DNA from: Abelmoschus esculentus
Taxonomy: Eukaryota > Streptophyta > Magnoliopsida > Malvales > Malvaceae
Assembly (NCBI GenBank): GCA_035048815.1
Contig: JAUCBN010000007.1
Coordinates: 2,487,501-2,551,500, forward strand
Direction: 5' to 3'
Length of the DNA stretch: 64,000 nucleotides
Made by a program: the position numbers and the translations under genes. How positions within the stretch are numbered: the stretch's first letter is position 1; every line of letters begins with the position of its first letter. Below, piece after piece: positions 39,455-50,736 of the stretch. Below the pieces are notes generated by a model. That model saw only the letters and a program-made list of their open reading frames with translations. It was not told the origin of the DNA and did not search any database.

Positions 39455-41105
39455 ATGGCGGAAAAGGCTGTTACCATAAGAACTAGGAAGTTCATGACCA
39501 ACAGGCTCCTCTCAAGGAAACAATTCGTGGGTTATTTTTAAATTTTTAGGTTTCGTTTGTTTTTCCCCTTAGGTTTGCTTTATACTGTTTGTTTACTAAG
39601 AAAATGTATAAAGAACTTGAAAAGTATGATATTTGAATATTTGGGGTTTTGTTGAAATCTTAAAAAGTTGCCATCTTTTTTGTGTGTGTGTGATTTTGAT
39701 ACAGATCATTGATGTTCTTCATCCCGGGAGACCAAATGTTTCAAAGGTAATTGTAATGAGTTATTTGTTTATTTAAGGTTTCCAATGTGGTTGTATATTT
39801 CCATACATTTTAACTCGTTTTAGTAATGAACTCGAATGTAGGCTGAGTTGAAGGAGAAATTGGCTAGGATGTATGAAGTAAAAGATCCGAATTCCATTTT
39901 TGTATTCAAATTTCGTACTCACTTTGGAGGAGGGAAATCAACTGGTTTTGGGCTTATTTATGACTCGGTTGAGAATGCGAAGAAGTACGAGCCTAAGTAC
40001 CGCTTGATCAGGGTAAATCACTGCCATTTTCTTTACTTATGTTTTGGTTTAAGCAGTATCATTTATATTAATGGTCAATTTGATACACTTGAAGTTCTTT
40101 ATGTTTACTGCTGCAATGGATTTATCTAGTTGAAAAATTACTTGGTGTTGTTTTACCTTGCTGCTTATTTGGTTTAGGGCAGCAAAAGATCAAGTTTATA
40201 TATATTACATGTTAACGACGCATTTGTTTTAGAACTTTTAGCATTTGGGAACTTTGGTTTGGATTCTCAATCGTTGTAGGATGGCAAGAACTGGTTCATT
40301 CAAATATATCTTAAGAGTATGGTGTAATATAAGCATGGAAGCAATATTTTGCTTATAAAAGAACTGTAGGGTATTAATTACTTTTTACTAAATTAGGAGG
40401 TTTTTAGTGTAACTCATTTCTTAGAGATTAAATGCCAACCGGGAAGCTTGAAACTCTTTGCGAGAATTCTTTTTCCGATGCTAACTTAGATTAAAAGTCA
40501 TGGTGATGTTCTGGTTTGGCCTAAAAGTCATCATAGATGGTATTACCTATGCTATTTGGTATTATCACTTGGATTGATATTTTACTTTTGGTCGAGTTCA
40601 TAACACCTTCAACTCATTTTTTTGACACTGACGACGGAAGTAACGGCACTTGAGAAAGACAAAGAACATCTTAAAATGAACCTTTGCAAAGCTGCAGATG
40701 AGGTGAAAACGAAGAAGTTTGAAGTGAAGACCCTTGCAAAGGTTTATTCTAAGATGTTCTTCGTCTTTCTCAAGTTTTACAACCTTCTCTAATTTCCTCC
40801 TTTCCTGTCTTGCACTTTCATTCAAGCGAATGCGCTTGCTAATATGCACATACATGCTTTGTGCATCGACACTGAATCTCTTTTCTTCTGGTGATGACAG
40901 AATGGACTCGATACCAAGGTTGAGAAGTCTAGAAAGCAGATGAAGGAAAGGAAAAACAGAGCCAAGAAGATCAGAGGTGTAAAGAAGGTAAATCGGGGTG
41001 TTTCGTTTTCGACTGTTCCCCCCTCCCTGAAATTTATGCCGTCTTTTAATCTTGGCTTTCCCCACACTGCAGACCAAGGCTGGGGATGCTGCCAAGAAGA
41101 AGTGA
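39455..41105 (+). CDS. RPS24: 40S ribosomal protein eS24
   Basis: Five coding exons: 39455-39526, 39705-39746, 39842-40012, 40901-40987 and 41073-41105, giving 134 aa. The start is MAEKAVTIRTRKFMTNRLLS. The S24e core HFGGGKSTGFGLIYD follows VFKFRT. The basic tail has KSRKQMKERKNRAKKIRGVK and ends TKAGDAAKKK. It is a structural component of the small cytosolic ribosomal subunit, also needed for pre-18S maturation in other eukaryotes. At exon 1, donor GTGGGT gives Phe-Ile-Ile-Asp where most plants have Phe-Val-Ile-Asp. A 5'-UTR intron probably precedes the ATG, as is usual in ribosomal protein genes. Intron 3 (888 bp) is unusual: it carries an inverted duplication of a foreign-looking coding fragment. 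Confidence 0.95.
40648..40775. repeat. Inverted duplication of a coiled-coil coding fragment in eS24 intron 3
   Basis: The left arm 40648-40691 and right arm 40732-40775 are inverted copies over about 44 bp with about five mismatches; the loop is 40 bp. The left arm and loop read on the plus strand as LEKDKEHLKMNLCKAADEVK. The right arm reads on the minus strand as KLEKDEEHLRINLCKG, and its open frame continues upstream as RQERRKLEKVV. Both look like the same charged, coiled-coil-type coding segment of another gene. Confidence 0.75.
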
Positions 41106-41644
41106 GATCCCATAGGCGTGGGCTAGTTTTGATGCAGCAATACAATCCATCCCCTTACTCATTTACCTCTCCATTTCTGTCTGCCATTGAACTTCAATTA
41201 GTGTTGAGCTCATTTCCTTCTTTGTTGAGTATCCATTTGAATTTTGTATTGTGAACCTATTTTACCTGTTGTTATGGAGTTTTAATCTGAAAATGAATTT
41301 TTGGGGTTGAAAATTAAAATCCGCCAGTGCCTTTTCCACTTAATCCATTATAGTTTGGGTTTAGTATTCAATCGAGTTAAAATAGTAAATAAATTTGAAG
41401 TTAGCTAACTTTATGAGTTTAGATGTTTTGACTTTTAAAATTTAATTTATTAATTATTAAAAAATAATTTATTTGAATTTTTTAGTTTTAAACAAATTTT
41501 ATTTGAAAATTTGAGTCTAATTGAATTTATAAAATTATAATTTAATAAAATATATTTTTAAAATCAAATTAAATTTTGCTGACTTGTACATAGTGTTTAG
41601 TCCCTATTTGATTTTTATAATTATTTTTAATATTTTTATCTTTC

Positions 41645-41754
41645 AAAATTTACGTACAATCAATATATGATCTAAGAAAATATGTAAAAGTATAAATTTA
41701 AAATTTACGTACAATAATCATATGATCTAAGAAAATATGTAAAAGTATAAATAA
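41645..41754. repeat. 55-bp tandem duplication
   Basis: Two adjacent copies (41645-41699, 41700-41754) each contain AAAATTTACGTACAAT, ATATGATCTAAG-type and AAAATATGTAAAAGTATAAA blocks, with only small differences. They lie in the otherwise featureless 41106-42090 spacer between eS24 and IGPD. Confidence 0.8.
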
Positions 41755-42090
41755 ACAATTTAATCGTCCGATTAAAATTAATCAAGAAAAAATATTTAAA
41801 TATAGATTTTTTTTCAAGCATAAGATATAAAAGAATTCGGTGTGTTTTTTATAGTTCTATTTTAGGCTTTTACCTTTTATAATTGTATATATAAGGGTAA
41901 AATTACAATTCCATATTAACAAATAAAATAGATCAAAATGAACAGTTGGATCAGTTGGAAATCCATCGGCGGTTCAGATTTTACTCTACCAATTTTAGTT
42001 CAAAAATCATAATTACGACGCCGTATCCGCTTTCTCCCTGGCATCATCACTCTGTGATTTTCTTCCCATTTCCTCCCAGACCATCCACAA

Positions 42091-44132
42091 ATGGAGCTTT
42101 CGATTTCGTCTCGCATACTCAACATATCCTCTACCTCCGCCGCAACATCGCTTCTAAGATCCAAGCCCAGAGTTCATCATAGACATACTTCAATCCCCCT
42201 TCGTCCACTCAAACACTCACTCTCCCCTCTCACTTTGAAACAAATGAATAACAAGTCCCAGTCAACGCTTTCTTGTTCATCCCTTCCCCAAAGCAACGCC
42301 ACTTCTCCCCCATCTTCCCCTTCAACCGCATCAGGTAAACAAAACCAAAGTCCCAAAGTACCATAAAAATCATTTCTTTTTAATTTATCGTATCTTTTTT
42401 CGTCTTGGGTTAGGTCGTATTGGAGAAGTGTACAGGGTAACGAAAGAGACGAATGTGTGGGTCAAGGTTAACTTGGATGGCACTGGAGTTTCTAATTCTA
42501 CTACAAGTATTCCCTTTCTTGATCATATGCTAGATGTATGCTTCTCTGTTTTCCTTTTTAACTGTGTCTGTGTGTGAATTTGTTGTTCTACTGTGCTTCT
42601 AATTGGTTTACTTTCATGGCTTTATTCTTAGCAATTAGCTTCTCATGGACTGTTCGATGTGCATGTCAAGGCTACCGGAGACATTCACATTGATGATCAT
42701 CACACAAATGAAGATGTTGCCCTTGCTCTTGGAACGGTAGTTTTCTTTCTTTTACTTGAATTGTATGACTGAATTTATCCACGATGATTTTGATTTGCAT
42801 GGTTGGGAGAATCAAGACTTTTGACTAAGTGAGTTATCTGTTTTCTTTCAGGCATTGCTTCAGTCACTTGGTGACCGGAAAGGGATTAACCGGTTCGGTG
42901 ATTTTTCAGCTCCGCTTGATGAAGCATTAGTACATGTTTCACTGGTATGAATATGACATTCATTGCATGGTGATTTCTTAACCATGATCTTATGGTACTA
43001 TTTGAAGCTTAAGATTGTCATTTCGTATTTTGATTAGAAGATATTTCTAGCTTTACAAAGAAAACTATGGAGTGGACTTCAGAAATTAGGACTTAGAAAT
43101 CCCTGAGTCTTGATGAGAAAGTTAATCCTCAACCTTTATAATGTGGCATAATGATGATGATTCTATGAAATATTATTGAACTTTCACCATGTAATTCTTT
43201 AGAGTAAATGTTCAAATTCATATCAATTCCAAATTTCATATTGTTTTGTCCTAGGATTTATCTGGCCGACCACATTTAAGTTATGGTTTAAACATTCCAA
43301 CTTCAAGAGTCGGGACATATGACACTCAGGTAATCCACATTGTTTATATCTTTTGGTCTAACTATGTTTATTTTGTTGACTATGGGGTAAATTTGTTGGT
43401 TGGGTTTCATCGTTTTATATAGCTTTCTTTGGAAATATATTTGTGCTGAATTTCACCACCACACTTCTTATACCTAATGTTCACAGTTGGTGGAGCATTT
43501 TTTCCAGTCTTTGGTCAATACATCAGGCATGACACTACACATACGGCAGGTAGCAATATATGTATTCTTGCTTATAGAGGTTTATTTCAGCACATTGGTT
43601 GCCCTTTTATAGTACTTATAAAGAAAAATTTTCAAGTAATTGACCTGCAGAGCTTTTTGACATTGTTCTTTTCATGTTTACAGCTTGCAGGAAAGAATTC
43701 ACATCATATTATTGAGGCAACCTTTAAGGCTTTCGCTAGGGCCCTTAGGCAGGCAACGGAGCACGATCCACGTCGCCTTGGGACCATACCGAGGTTCGAT
43801 GCGCTGCTATCTTGACAAATTAAATGCATTTCTTTTTGCTTATCATACAATTTTTTTTCTCCATTCTGAAGTAGATGTTGAGTTTCTGAATAGTTAAGGT
43901 AGCTGTTATGTTAGCAAATTTGCATGAATTTTGTTGTACTAATCATATAAGGCAACATTTGATTGATTTCAAAAGTAATTTCATGATTGAGTGAATTGCT
44001 TTGATTTTTCTTTTTAATTTACTAATAATATCATTTTACATCTCATTTCATGTTTCATGTGTTTTTCTATACTTATAAATTGTTGTAACATTTGTTATAT
44101 GCAGTTCAAAGGGGGTTCTATCAAGATCTTGA
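42091..44132 (+). CDS. HISN5: Imidazoleglycerol-phosphate dehydratase, plastid
   Basis: Eight exons: 42091-42334, 42414-42535, 42632-42736, 42852-42944, 43255-43329, 43487-43549, 43684-43793 and 44105-44132, giving 279 aa. The enzyme removes water from imidazole glycerol phosphate to give imidazole acetol phosphate in histidine synthesis. A Ser/Thr-rich, acid-poor N-terminus of about 80 residues is a plastid transit peptide. The core starts RIGEVYRVTKETNVWVKVNL. Manganese-site motifs are SIPFLDHMLDQLASHGLFDV, DDHHTNEDVALALG (HHxxE) and NSHHIIEATFKAFARALRQA. The tail SSKGVLSRS is the usual family ending and lies in a 28-nt last exon. All catalytic His/Glu motifs are intact. It follows eS24 by about 1 kb and precedes the FRIGIDA-like gene, as HISN5B does in Arabidopsis (from memory). 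Confidence 0.96.
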
Positions 44133-46194
44133 TGTTATTTTAGTTTGGAAGCTTTGTGTATTAGAGGAATAAAAGATGGGGAAGCTCAAAAGCTATGTCA
44201 CTTGGAGTGGAGACCGAGTGTCGGATATGAGTATGTATCTGACACAGACATGCTTAGATTTTTCGAGATTTTTCATGCATATCAAACCCTAATACTTACA
44301 GAAAAATAAAGAGTTTGAACAACATAGCTCAAAAGTAGTGTTCTTTATTCTCTTTATTGAATATTAATATGTTTTAAGACTTACTACAATGTATGTTAAT
44401 GTGACCCCCCCCCCCTAGTTGTTTGTCATGAATCAACAATGCTTTGTCTCGTAGTACTTTGCAGGAACTGATGTTATACTGGCTTAGTCCCTCACTTAGA
44501 TTCATGATTTAATAGATTTAATATATTTTTATTTAGAAGTAGATTAATATTTGAATGTTTAGTTAGCATTTAGCACTACCATATTTGTATAATTTGCCAT
44601 AGTGATTTAGCTTATAGGGAAAAAAAAGAGTGTATTAAGTTGGGTTGAATATATTATAAACTCAAGTACTTGACCGCACTGTCTGCTCCTACTTTGCTCT
44701 CCCCTTGATTGTCAAACCTTTTTGATTCGACCCTTACTCGGACCTTTGGTCTTCGACTGTTCTCCATTCAAACCAAGTTGTTCGAGCTTGTTTGATTAGG
44801 CTTGATTAAGCTCATTCAAACTAAGCTCCATTTACTATTTATATTGGAGTTTGAAAATTTTCCTTTCGACTACCAACAGTTGATCGTAAGACACTGAAAA
44901 CGAAACCCATGATTGAGATATTTTCCCCCAAATGAGAAAATAAAATAATAAAAGAAAGCTTAAGTTCAGAAATTTATGAACCAAGCAGGTCATATCATGT
45001 GACCTTTAATGGTCATTGTCGCATGCGTACACCAACTGGGGACGGGTCATTCGGAACATAAATCTAATAAAAGAATTCAACTTTAAACGATAATTTAATA
45101 AAAATACACATTAAATACTAATTTAAAATAATAACTTTAAATCATATTTAAGACATTATCGTTCAGTAATTTTAAAATAACTTTAAATATTTATTGAGTT
45201 CAATTACTTTAAATATCTAAATAAACAAAAATAATATATTTTAGTACTTATGTATATTATAAATTAGTATCTCTCTATACCGTTTAAAATTTTATATATT
45301 AATAGATTTTTTTAAAAAAAACATTCTTATCCTATAATCTTGTCGGGGTATTGTTACCTTTCTTTCCCTTGTGTTTTAGATTCTCCCTAAGGGCTCTGTT
45401 ACGGGTTCAATTGGGTAGCCATGGTAGAAGTCACAAGGTTCCAACTAGTTGAAGTCTGGACCGGAAATTGTTATTTAACAGTATAAATATTTTATTAAAT
45501 TGAATTGGAAAACAAATCTATTTTTTATACAACCTAATTGATGACTATTAAAGCTTAACAAATAAGTTAACTTCTCTCTGTTTCAAAAAAAAATTTGTAT
45601 TTTAATTTCCAGTTTCTTGCATTACGTTGTTCATGATTATACATAATCTGAATTGGATCCGAAATGAAACTATTCTAAAATCTGTATTTATTTTTCATTT
45701 TCATGAAATCTGTGTGGTTTACTTTTTTCTGACCCCTCCATGTGGGTACGTGGACTGTCCACTGGATCACTTGTCACGCATTTTACTTTTCCAATCCTCA
45801 TGCCCTGTTTGGTTCTTGCTCTACTTTTTCCCATTCCACTTCGATTTTCGGAAAAAGTACTCTGCACTCCACTCTCTTGTGTTTTTTATCACTGACAATC
45901 AAACACGCCCTTAACCCTTATCCTACGCACCCATTACCTCTAGTGCATCGTAGTTCGAATACCTTATACTACGCACCATCGTGGAAGGTAGGAACCCCCA
46001 ATGCAGGTCATCATTTCTCTCTTCAGTCGACATTACACGTGTTTTCCTTTCGAGTGCCCACGTCATCGTCTCTTAAGCCTTTTTCACTTCCAGTTTTTCT
46101 CCGTTGCTAGGGTTTCTAATTTTTTTTCTTTTGTTTTTCTTTCTCGGTTTTCGGCTTTACTGAGTCACCGAACGAGAGTTTTTCACCAACCACC
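44133..46194. other. Intergenic; 3' flank of IGPD and leader of the FRIGIDA-like gene
   Basis: About 44190-44260 carries a recurrent motif (AGCTATGTCACTTGGA...GTGTCGGATATGAG...TCTGACACAGAC) also seen near 58.5, 59.85 and 63.75 kb in the other orientation. A run of 11 C lies at 44405-44415. The rest to about 45700 is AT-rich with no gene. 45900-46190 is pyrimidine-rich and is probably the promoter and 5' leader of the next gene. Confidence 0.5.
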
Positions 46195-48662
46195 ATGGGG
46201 TCGAACCCTGATCCTGGCGAGTTGTCCGAGTTGGAACAGCCGAGTTTCGATGAGTTCCAACGTCAGACGTCTCTGATGACGAGCTGCACACTCCTCTGGA
46301 AGGAACTATCCGATCACATAAACTCACTCGAGCAGAACCTGATGAAGCAGTCGGAGACCTTGAAACGCAAGATCGAGACGATTGACTCGGAGACCAAGGC
46401 CTCGCTTGACTCACTCAAGAAGCGCGAAGTCAGCATCGAGGAAAGCGTCAAGATCGCGCTCAGAAAAGTCGAGTTCTGCACCAAAGCCGCCATGAGAACA
46501 CTTGCCGACGACGTCCAAGAGAATCCAGACGGCGAGGTCGACAACGGAGACGGCCTTTTGGAGCACCTGAAATCATCGTGCTTGAAAATGGAAGCTAAAG
46601 AGTTCTGGAACTTCGTTACCGGCAAAAAGAAGGAAATCGATCTGCTGAGAGAGAAAGTCCCTGCAGCTTTGACGGAATGCATCGATCCGGCGAGGTTCGT
46701 TATGGAGGCCATATCGGAGGTATTTCCGGTGGATAAAAGAGGAAATGAGGGAGGAAGTGATTTAGCATGGGCTTGTGTTTTGATCCTAGAAAGCTTAATT
46801 CCGGTGGTGGTTGATCCGGTAATCGGAAAATCAAGGATGTTGGTCACGCCTAGTATGAAGAAGCAGGCGAGAGAAATCGCGGAAACTTGGAAAAAGAGCC
46901 TTGAAGAGAGAGGAGGAATTGAGAATGTGAAGACCCCGGATGTTCATACCTTTTTGCAGCATCTGGTTACGTTTGGGATTGTTAAGAACGAAGATCTAGA
47001 GTTCTATAGGAAGCTTGTTGTTGCTTCTGCTTGGAGAAAACAAATGCCCAAACTCGCCGTTTCTCTTGGCCTTGGCGATCAAATGCCTGGTATGATTTCC
47101 CTTTTTGATGTTTAACTGTGATAATAGTGGTTATATTGTCCGTTGTATTTGAACCCTTGCCTTGTCGACAGAACTTTCTGAGTTAACATAGTTGTTGTGA
47201 AGATAAGATTTTTAGAACATTTCATGACTTATGTTGCAATGAGAGTGAGTCTAAGATTCCTGTTTCTATAGCTAGATGGGCATTGGTAGAATGTTTTTCC
47301 TTGTATTTGGAGGGTTTGAATCAGGAGTCTGCAGATATGTTAGAAGGATCTGTGATCAGGTGACCAATTAGGGGAAATAATATCGTATGCAATTTTAGCC
47401 ATTGGAAACTGCATGTTTTGAGAAGTGTACCGACTTGTTGTGGTTGGAATAGGTTGACAACTAAAACTTTATTTTAAGAGGGATGAAACTAGATGTTCAT
47501 AGGATTGAATGTATGAAGGTCTGTTTTTTAAGCCAACTGTTGTTTTAGATTGTTAGAGAGAAAATGTGAATTCAACAGTGTTGGATGTATCCTGGATAAC
47601 TCAAATGTCACTGTTTAATCCTTATCCAGTATATTTTTTCATTTAAAACATTGTTTTTAGTTGATTGTTGTGTTTCTTCTGATTCTCTCTCTATGGATTT
47701 CTATCGTATGAATCTGTCTGATTTGTACCATTAAGTTATAATTATAAGTTGAGTTTTTATAACACCTTCATTTATTGTATATAGACATGATTGAAGAGTT
47801 GATCAGCAAGGGACAACAGCTTACTTGAGAGATGCAAAGAAGGCTGCATCTTCTATCTTAGATGATCCCAATAATACTGGCCGGGCTGCGGTATACCCAT
47901 ATTTACTCTGCTGATTGTTTTTCTCATACTGATGATTTGTTTTACTCTTTATGATTTGATTATCCATTTTTTTACTTGATCGAATGTTTGATGCAAGAGT
48001 TTCCGCCTGAGGTTTGCTGTAAGTTGTAGGCTGATTTTATTTCAGTCATATATTTGCATGCTAACTGAAATAGATTAAAATGTGATGTTTTTTATATGAT
48101 AAAGCATGTTTCGTATGGTTAATTGCGTAGTCATTTATTTTTTGTGATGGTGAATCTTTGTTCATGGTTTTGACAGCAATTTGCTGCACGAAAAGAGCAA
48201 TCAGCACTTCGAGCTGTCATCAAGTGCATCGAGGAATACAAGCTTGAAGCCGAGTTCCCACCCGAAAACCTCAAGAAACGCCTTGAGCAGCTTGAGAAGA
48301 GCAAGACAGAGAAGAGAAAGACAATTATAGTCCCTGCTAACAAGAGAACGCGCGCAAGCAATGGAAGTCCAATGCCTCCAGCTAAAGCTGGCCGTTTGAC
48401 AAATGCCTATGTCTCGTCTTTTCCCGCACCTCCTCCTTTTGTAAGGTCTCCCTCACATGCCCAGTACCCCGCAGCAGTCCCGGGATACCCATCTGCCATG
48501 TACGGAAGCAGGAGCCCACCCGCCAACCCCTATGCATACTCACCAGAAGCAGCACCACCTCACCTTGCTGGTTCATACCCCGGAGCTCCCATGAATTATC
48601 CCGCATATGGGGGCTACGGTAATGGTTTGGCACCCGCATATCAGCAGGCTTACTACCGATAG
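46195..48662 (+). CDS. FRIGIDA-like protein 4-type gene, frame broken in exon 2
   Basis: Exons 46195-47089, 47785-47890 and 48177-48662. Exon 1 opens in a perfect start context and encodes the FRIGIDA domain: CTLLWKELSDHINSLEQNL, a coiled coil, KMEAKEFWNFVTGKKKEIDL, TPSMKKQAREIAETWKKSLE and ENVKTPDVHTFLQHLVTFGI. FRL proteins are nuclear flowering and chromatin scaffold proteins. Exon 2 should read ...ISKGQQL-DAVHFTYEVGLVDKFPP...-AYLRDAKK. Here CAG CTT runs straight into ACTTGAGAGAT, the equivalent of a 70-nt loss, so the native frame stops at 47826-47828 (312 aa). LRDAKKAASSILDDPNNTG and exon 3 (ARKEQSALRAVIKCIEEYKL, PANKRTRASNGSPMPPAKAG, PAYQQAYYR) stay open in the shifted frame. Acceptor ACAACAG ending at 47819 would restore the frame (483 aa, about 35 residues missing). 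It is either a recent pseudogene or a gene rescued by splicing. Confidence 0.85.
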
Positions 48663-49486
48663 ACAATGACAACGACTACTCTGGTGATGGTAACCACTGA
48701 TACGTTGACTACTACCCAACCAAGTTTAAGTTCATATTTCTAAAACGGTTTGCTTGTAATATCACTAACTGTTTTAATGGTAGCAATGTCTGTGTGTTTA
48801 ATTTATAACTGCTGCGCTTCTTGCTTTTTGCCAAAAGAAAGAAGCCGTATTGATCTGAAAAACTCTAGTACTAGGTGATTGTGTTTAAGCATAACAATGT
48901 CTAAACTCAAGACTACCATGTAGGATTAGTTTGTAGAAAAATGTTGCTACTGTTTATCTGATCCGATGAGTCTTTTCGCACCCTCTGTTTGTTTCCTTAA
49001 CATATGGCTTAATCATTAGTCAGTCTTTGATTCCATTGAAAACATCCATATTTGTTCTTATTGAAGATGGGACTGTAGTGGGGGACTTTTAAAAGGACCC
49101 CACCCTCTCTTTAATGCTGTGTTTTTGGGACATTTGGGTGACTCTGAAGCAAAGTTAAGTCCGAAGGCATATGAAGCATCCTCTGCCTAATTGGACATTA
49201 TAATTTCCTTGCTGTGTAGTTTTTGATCCAACTATAGATGACGAAGACATCTAGCCAACCTCATCGATAGAGTAGTCTAGCAGGATCCATCTTTCTCCTT
49301 TGCTCGCTAATACTTGTTGAACAGGGTGATCTGGTATCACACGGATTTGACAGCGAGTGTTCAATGCAAGTATGTTTTGGTATTTCGGAACACTTTTCCG
49401 ATGTAGCAATGGCGTTACGAGTAGAAACTGATATGATATTGTTCTTTTTTTTTTAATGTTAATTCGCTTCTCAGGGATTTTTCACC
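48663..49486. other. Convergent 3' flanks of the FRIGIDA-like and ferredoxin-like genes
   Basis: 3' untranslated sequence of the plus-strand gene (48663 to about 48850) and of the minus-strand ferredoxin-like gene. No ORF or repeat of note. Confidence 0.5.
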
Positions 49487-50082
49487 TTAAAAGCTTATCT
49501 CACCAAGTTCGTACTTTTCAAATGACACCATGTCGTTTATAATGTTCTCAGTCTCAGATACGTTTACATCAATACTTCGGAATTGAAAAATACTAAAGGT
49601 CGAATCTCTTGAAACTAAAAGATTCAAACCAAGAAAAAGGTTAAAATCGTTGGCCGTTTTCAAACCAAGCAACTCTTCCTCGGGAATGGTCTTGATATGG
49701 CAATCCGAAGTTGGATACGATACACAGGGCAGAGCCAACCCACTCTCCACAACATCATCCCTAAGCATGCCTTCACTCTGATCAACAGTGCCGCTCACGA
49801 GCTTAGCCGGGCAAGTCAGGCAAAACCCATGCTTACAGTCACGCGGAACAGTTAATCCCTCGTCCACTGCCTTGGATGGAATGGTCTCGTCGTCTTCAAC
49901 CTCTAGCTCCGTGGACTTGCCTTTGTTCTCCAATACCACTTTGTAGAGCTTGATATTAGTGCTGAGAAACACCCGTGGTGGGTTTTGCGGTTGAGCTGAG
50001 ATTTCAAGGTTGGAAGTGTGGTGATGGGGTGTCCTGGTTTGCTGAGAAATATGGGAGATGGAGTGGAGTGAAAAGTTGACAT
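49487..50082 (-). pseudogene. Ferredoxin C1-like gene with frameshift and lost stop
   Basis: Intronless minus-strand frame resembling chloroplast ferredoxin C1. The ATG at 50082 opens a transit-peptide-like segment (MSTFHSTPSPIFLSKPGHPI ... LNRKTHHGCFS), but the mature domain is in another frame from about 49972 (NIKLYKVVLENKGKSTELEV), which has no upstream ATG. A 1- or 2-nt indel near 49955-49972 explains this. The mature part keeps four cysteines of a 2Fe-2S site (VPRDCKHGFCLTCPAKL and ALPCVSYPTSDCH) and ends IKTIPEEELLGL. Where homologues stop after TAND, this frame runs on for about 43 residues (TANDFNLFLGLNLL ...). FdC1 is an electron carrier fed by photosystem I. The 3' end of SecE1 is only about 130 bp upstream. 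Two lesions suggest a pseudogene. A sequencing error could explain the first, and a functional extended protein is the other possibility. Confidence 0.7.
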
Positions 50083-50211
50083 TGTTATTTGGGGTTTAAT
50101 CAAATCATTGTGCAGTTAAAAGTCGGAAAATCGTAACTCTAAATCTACCAATACACAGCCTTTCATTAACCTTACAAAATGGCATGTAGAAAATTACAAT
50201 GAAAACTGTAA

Positions 50212-50736
50212 TTAAAAGAAATCTTGGACGCCTTTACCGGCAAAAACCCGATCAGAAAGCTCTGCCAAAACGGCATTAACAGTGAGTAAAACGACACTGG
50301 AACCAGCAATAACACCAAGGACAACGCCCGTGGTCCTCAACACTTTACCAAACACGGGCCACTCGATTTCCCTTATCTCCTCTGCCACTCCGCCGGCGAG
50401 GCTATCACTGTTCGCTTCTCTCTCCTTCATCGCCTTTTTTATCTCCGCTCCTATCGCGCTCAACTCGTTTTCCTCAATCGCCGAAGCCTCCACCTCTGCC
50501 TCTGTTTCCTTTGCTGTCACTGAATCTTCCACGTTCTCCTTGCTTTCTTCGATGGACTTAACGGGAAACAACCGACGTTTGTTTAAGTCACCGCCGATTT
50601 TGGGAAGATGTTTGGTTTTGGAAGGGAACGACAAGAAACGGCGACCGGAGGTGAGTGGTTTCGGTTGCACGTAGGTCGGAGAAGGAGAGGCTGTTTTCGT
50701 CGGAGGTAAAACTGGTAATAGCAGCGACGCCGTCAT
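50212..50736 (-). CDS. SECE1: Preprotein translocase subunit SecE1, chloroplast
   Basis: Single exon, 174 aa. The N-terminus (MTASLLLPVLPPTKTASPSP ... SGRRFLSFPSKTK) is a plastid transit peptide. The middle is acidic and Glu-rich (VTAKETEAEVEASAIEENE). The SecE core begins EIREIEWPVFGKVLRTTGVV, followed by the single membrane helix GVIAGSSVVLLTVNAVLAEL and the family ending SDRVFAGKGVQDFF. With SecY (SCY1) it forms the thylakoid protein channel. Length is normal for the plastid subunit. It lies just upstream of the FdC1-like gene on the same strand; both are neighbours in Arabidopsis too (from memory At4g14870 and At4g14890). Confidence 0.95.
   Translation of the reverse strand: MTASLLLPVLPPTKTASPSPTYVQPKPLTSGRRFLSFPSKTKHLPKIGGDLNKRRLFPVKSIEESKENVEDSVTAKETEAEVEASAIEENELSAIGAEIKKAMKEREANSDSLAGGVAEEIREIEWPVFGKVLRTTGVVLGVIAGSSVVLLTVNAVLAELSDRVFAGKGVQDFF

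Noticed and set aside
40598..41113. 171-codon minus-strand ORF across eS24 exons 4-5 and intron 3
   Set aside because: Antisense to real eS24 exons over part of its length. Only the intronic coiled-coil-like piece is of interest and is reported as an inverted duplication, not a gene.
43477..43815. 112-codon plus-strand ORF
   Set aside because: Out-of-frame reading through IGPD exons 6-7 and the intron between them.
46314..46847. 177-codon minus-strand ORF
   Set aside because: It lies wholly antisense to exon 1 of the FRIGIDA-like gene, whose plus frame matches a known family; it is a shadow.
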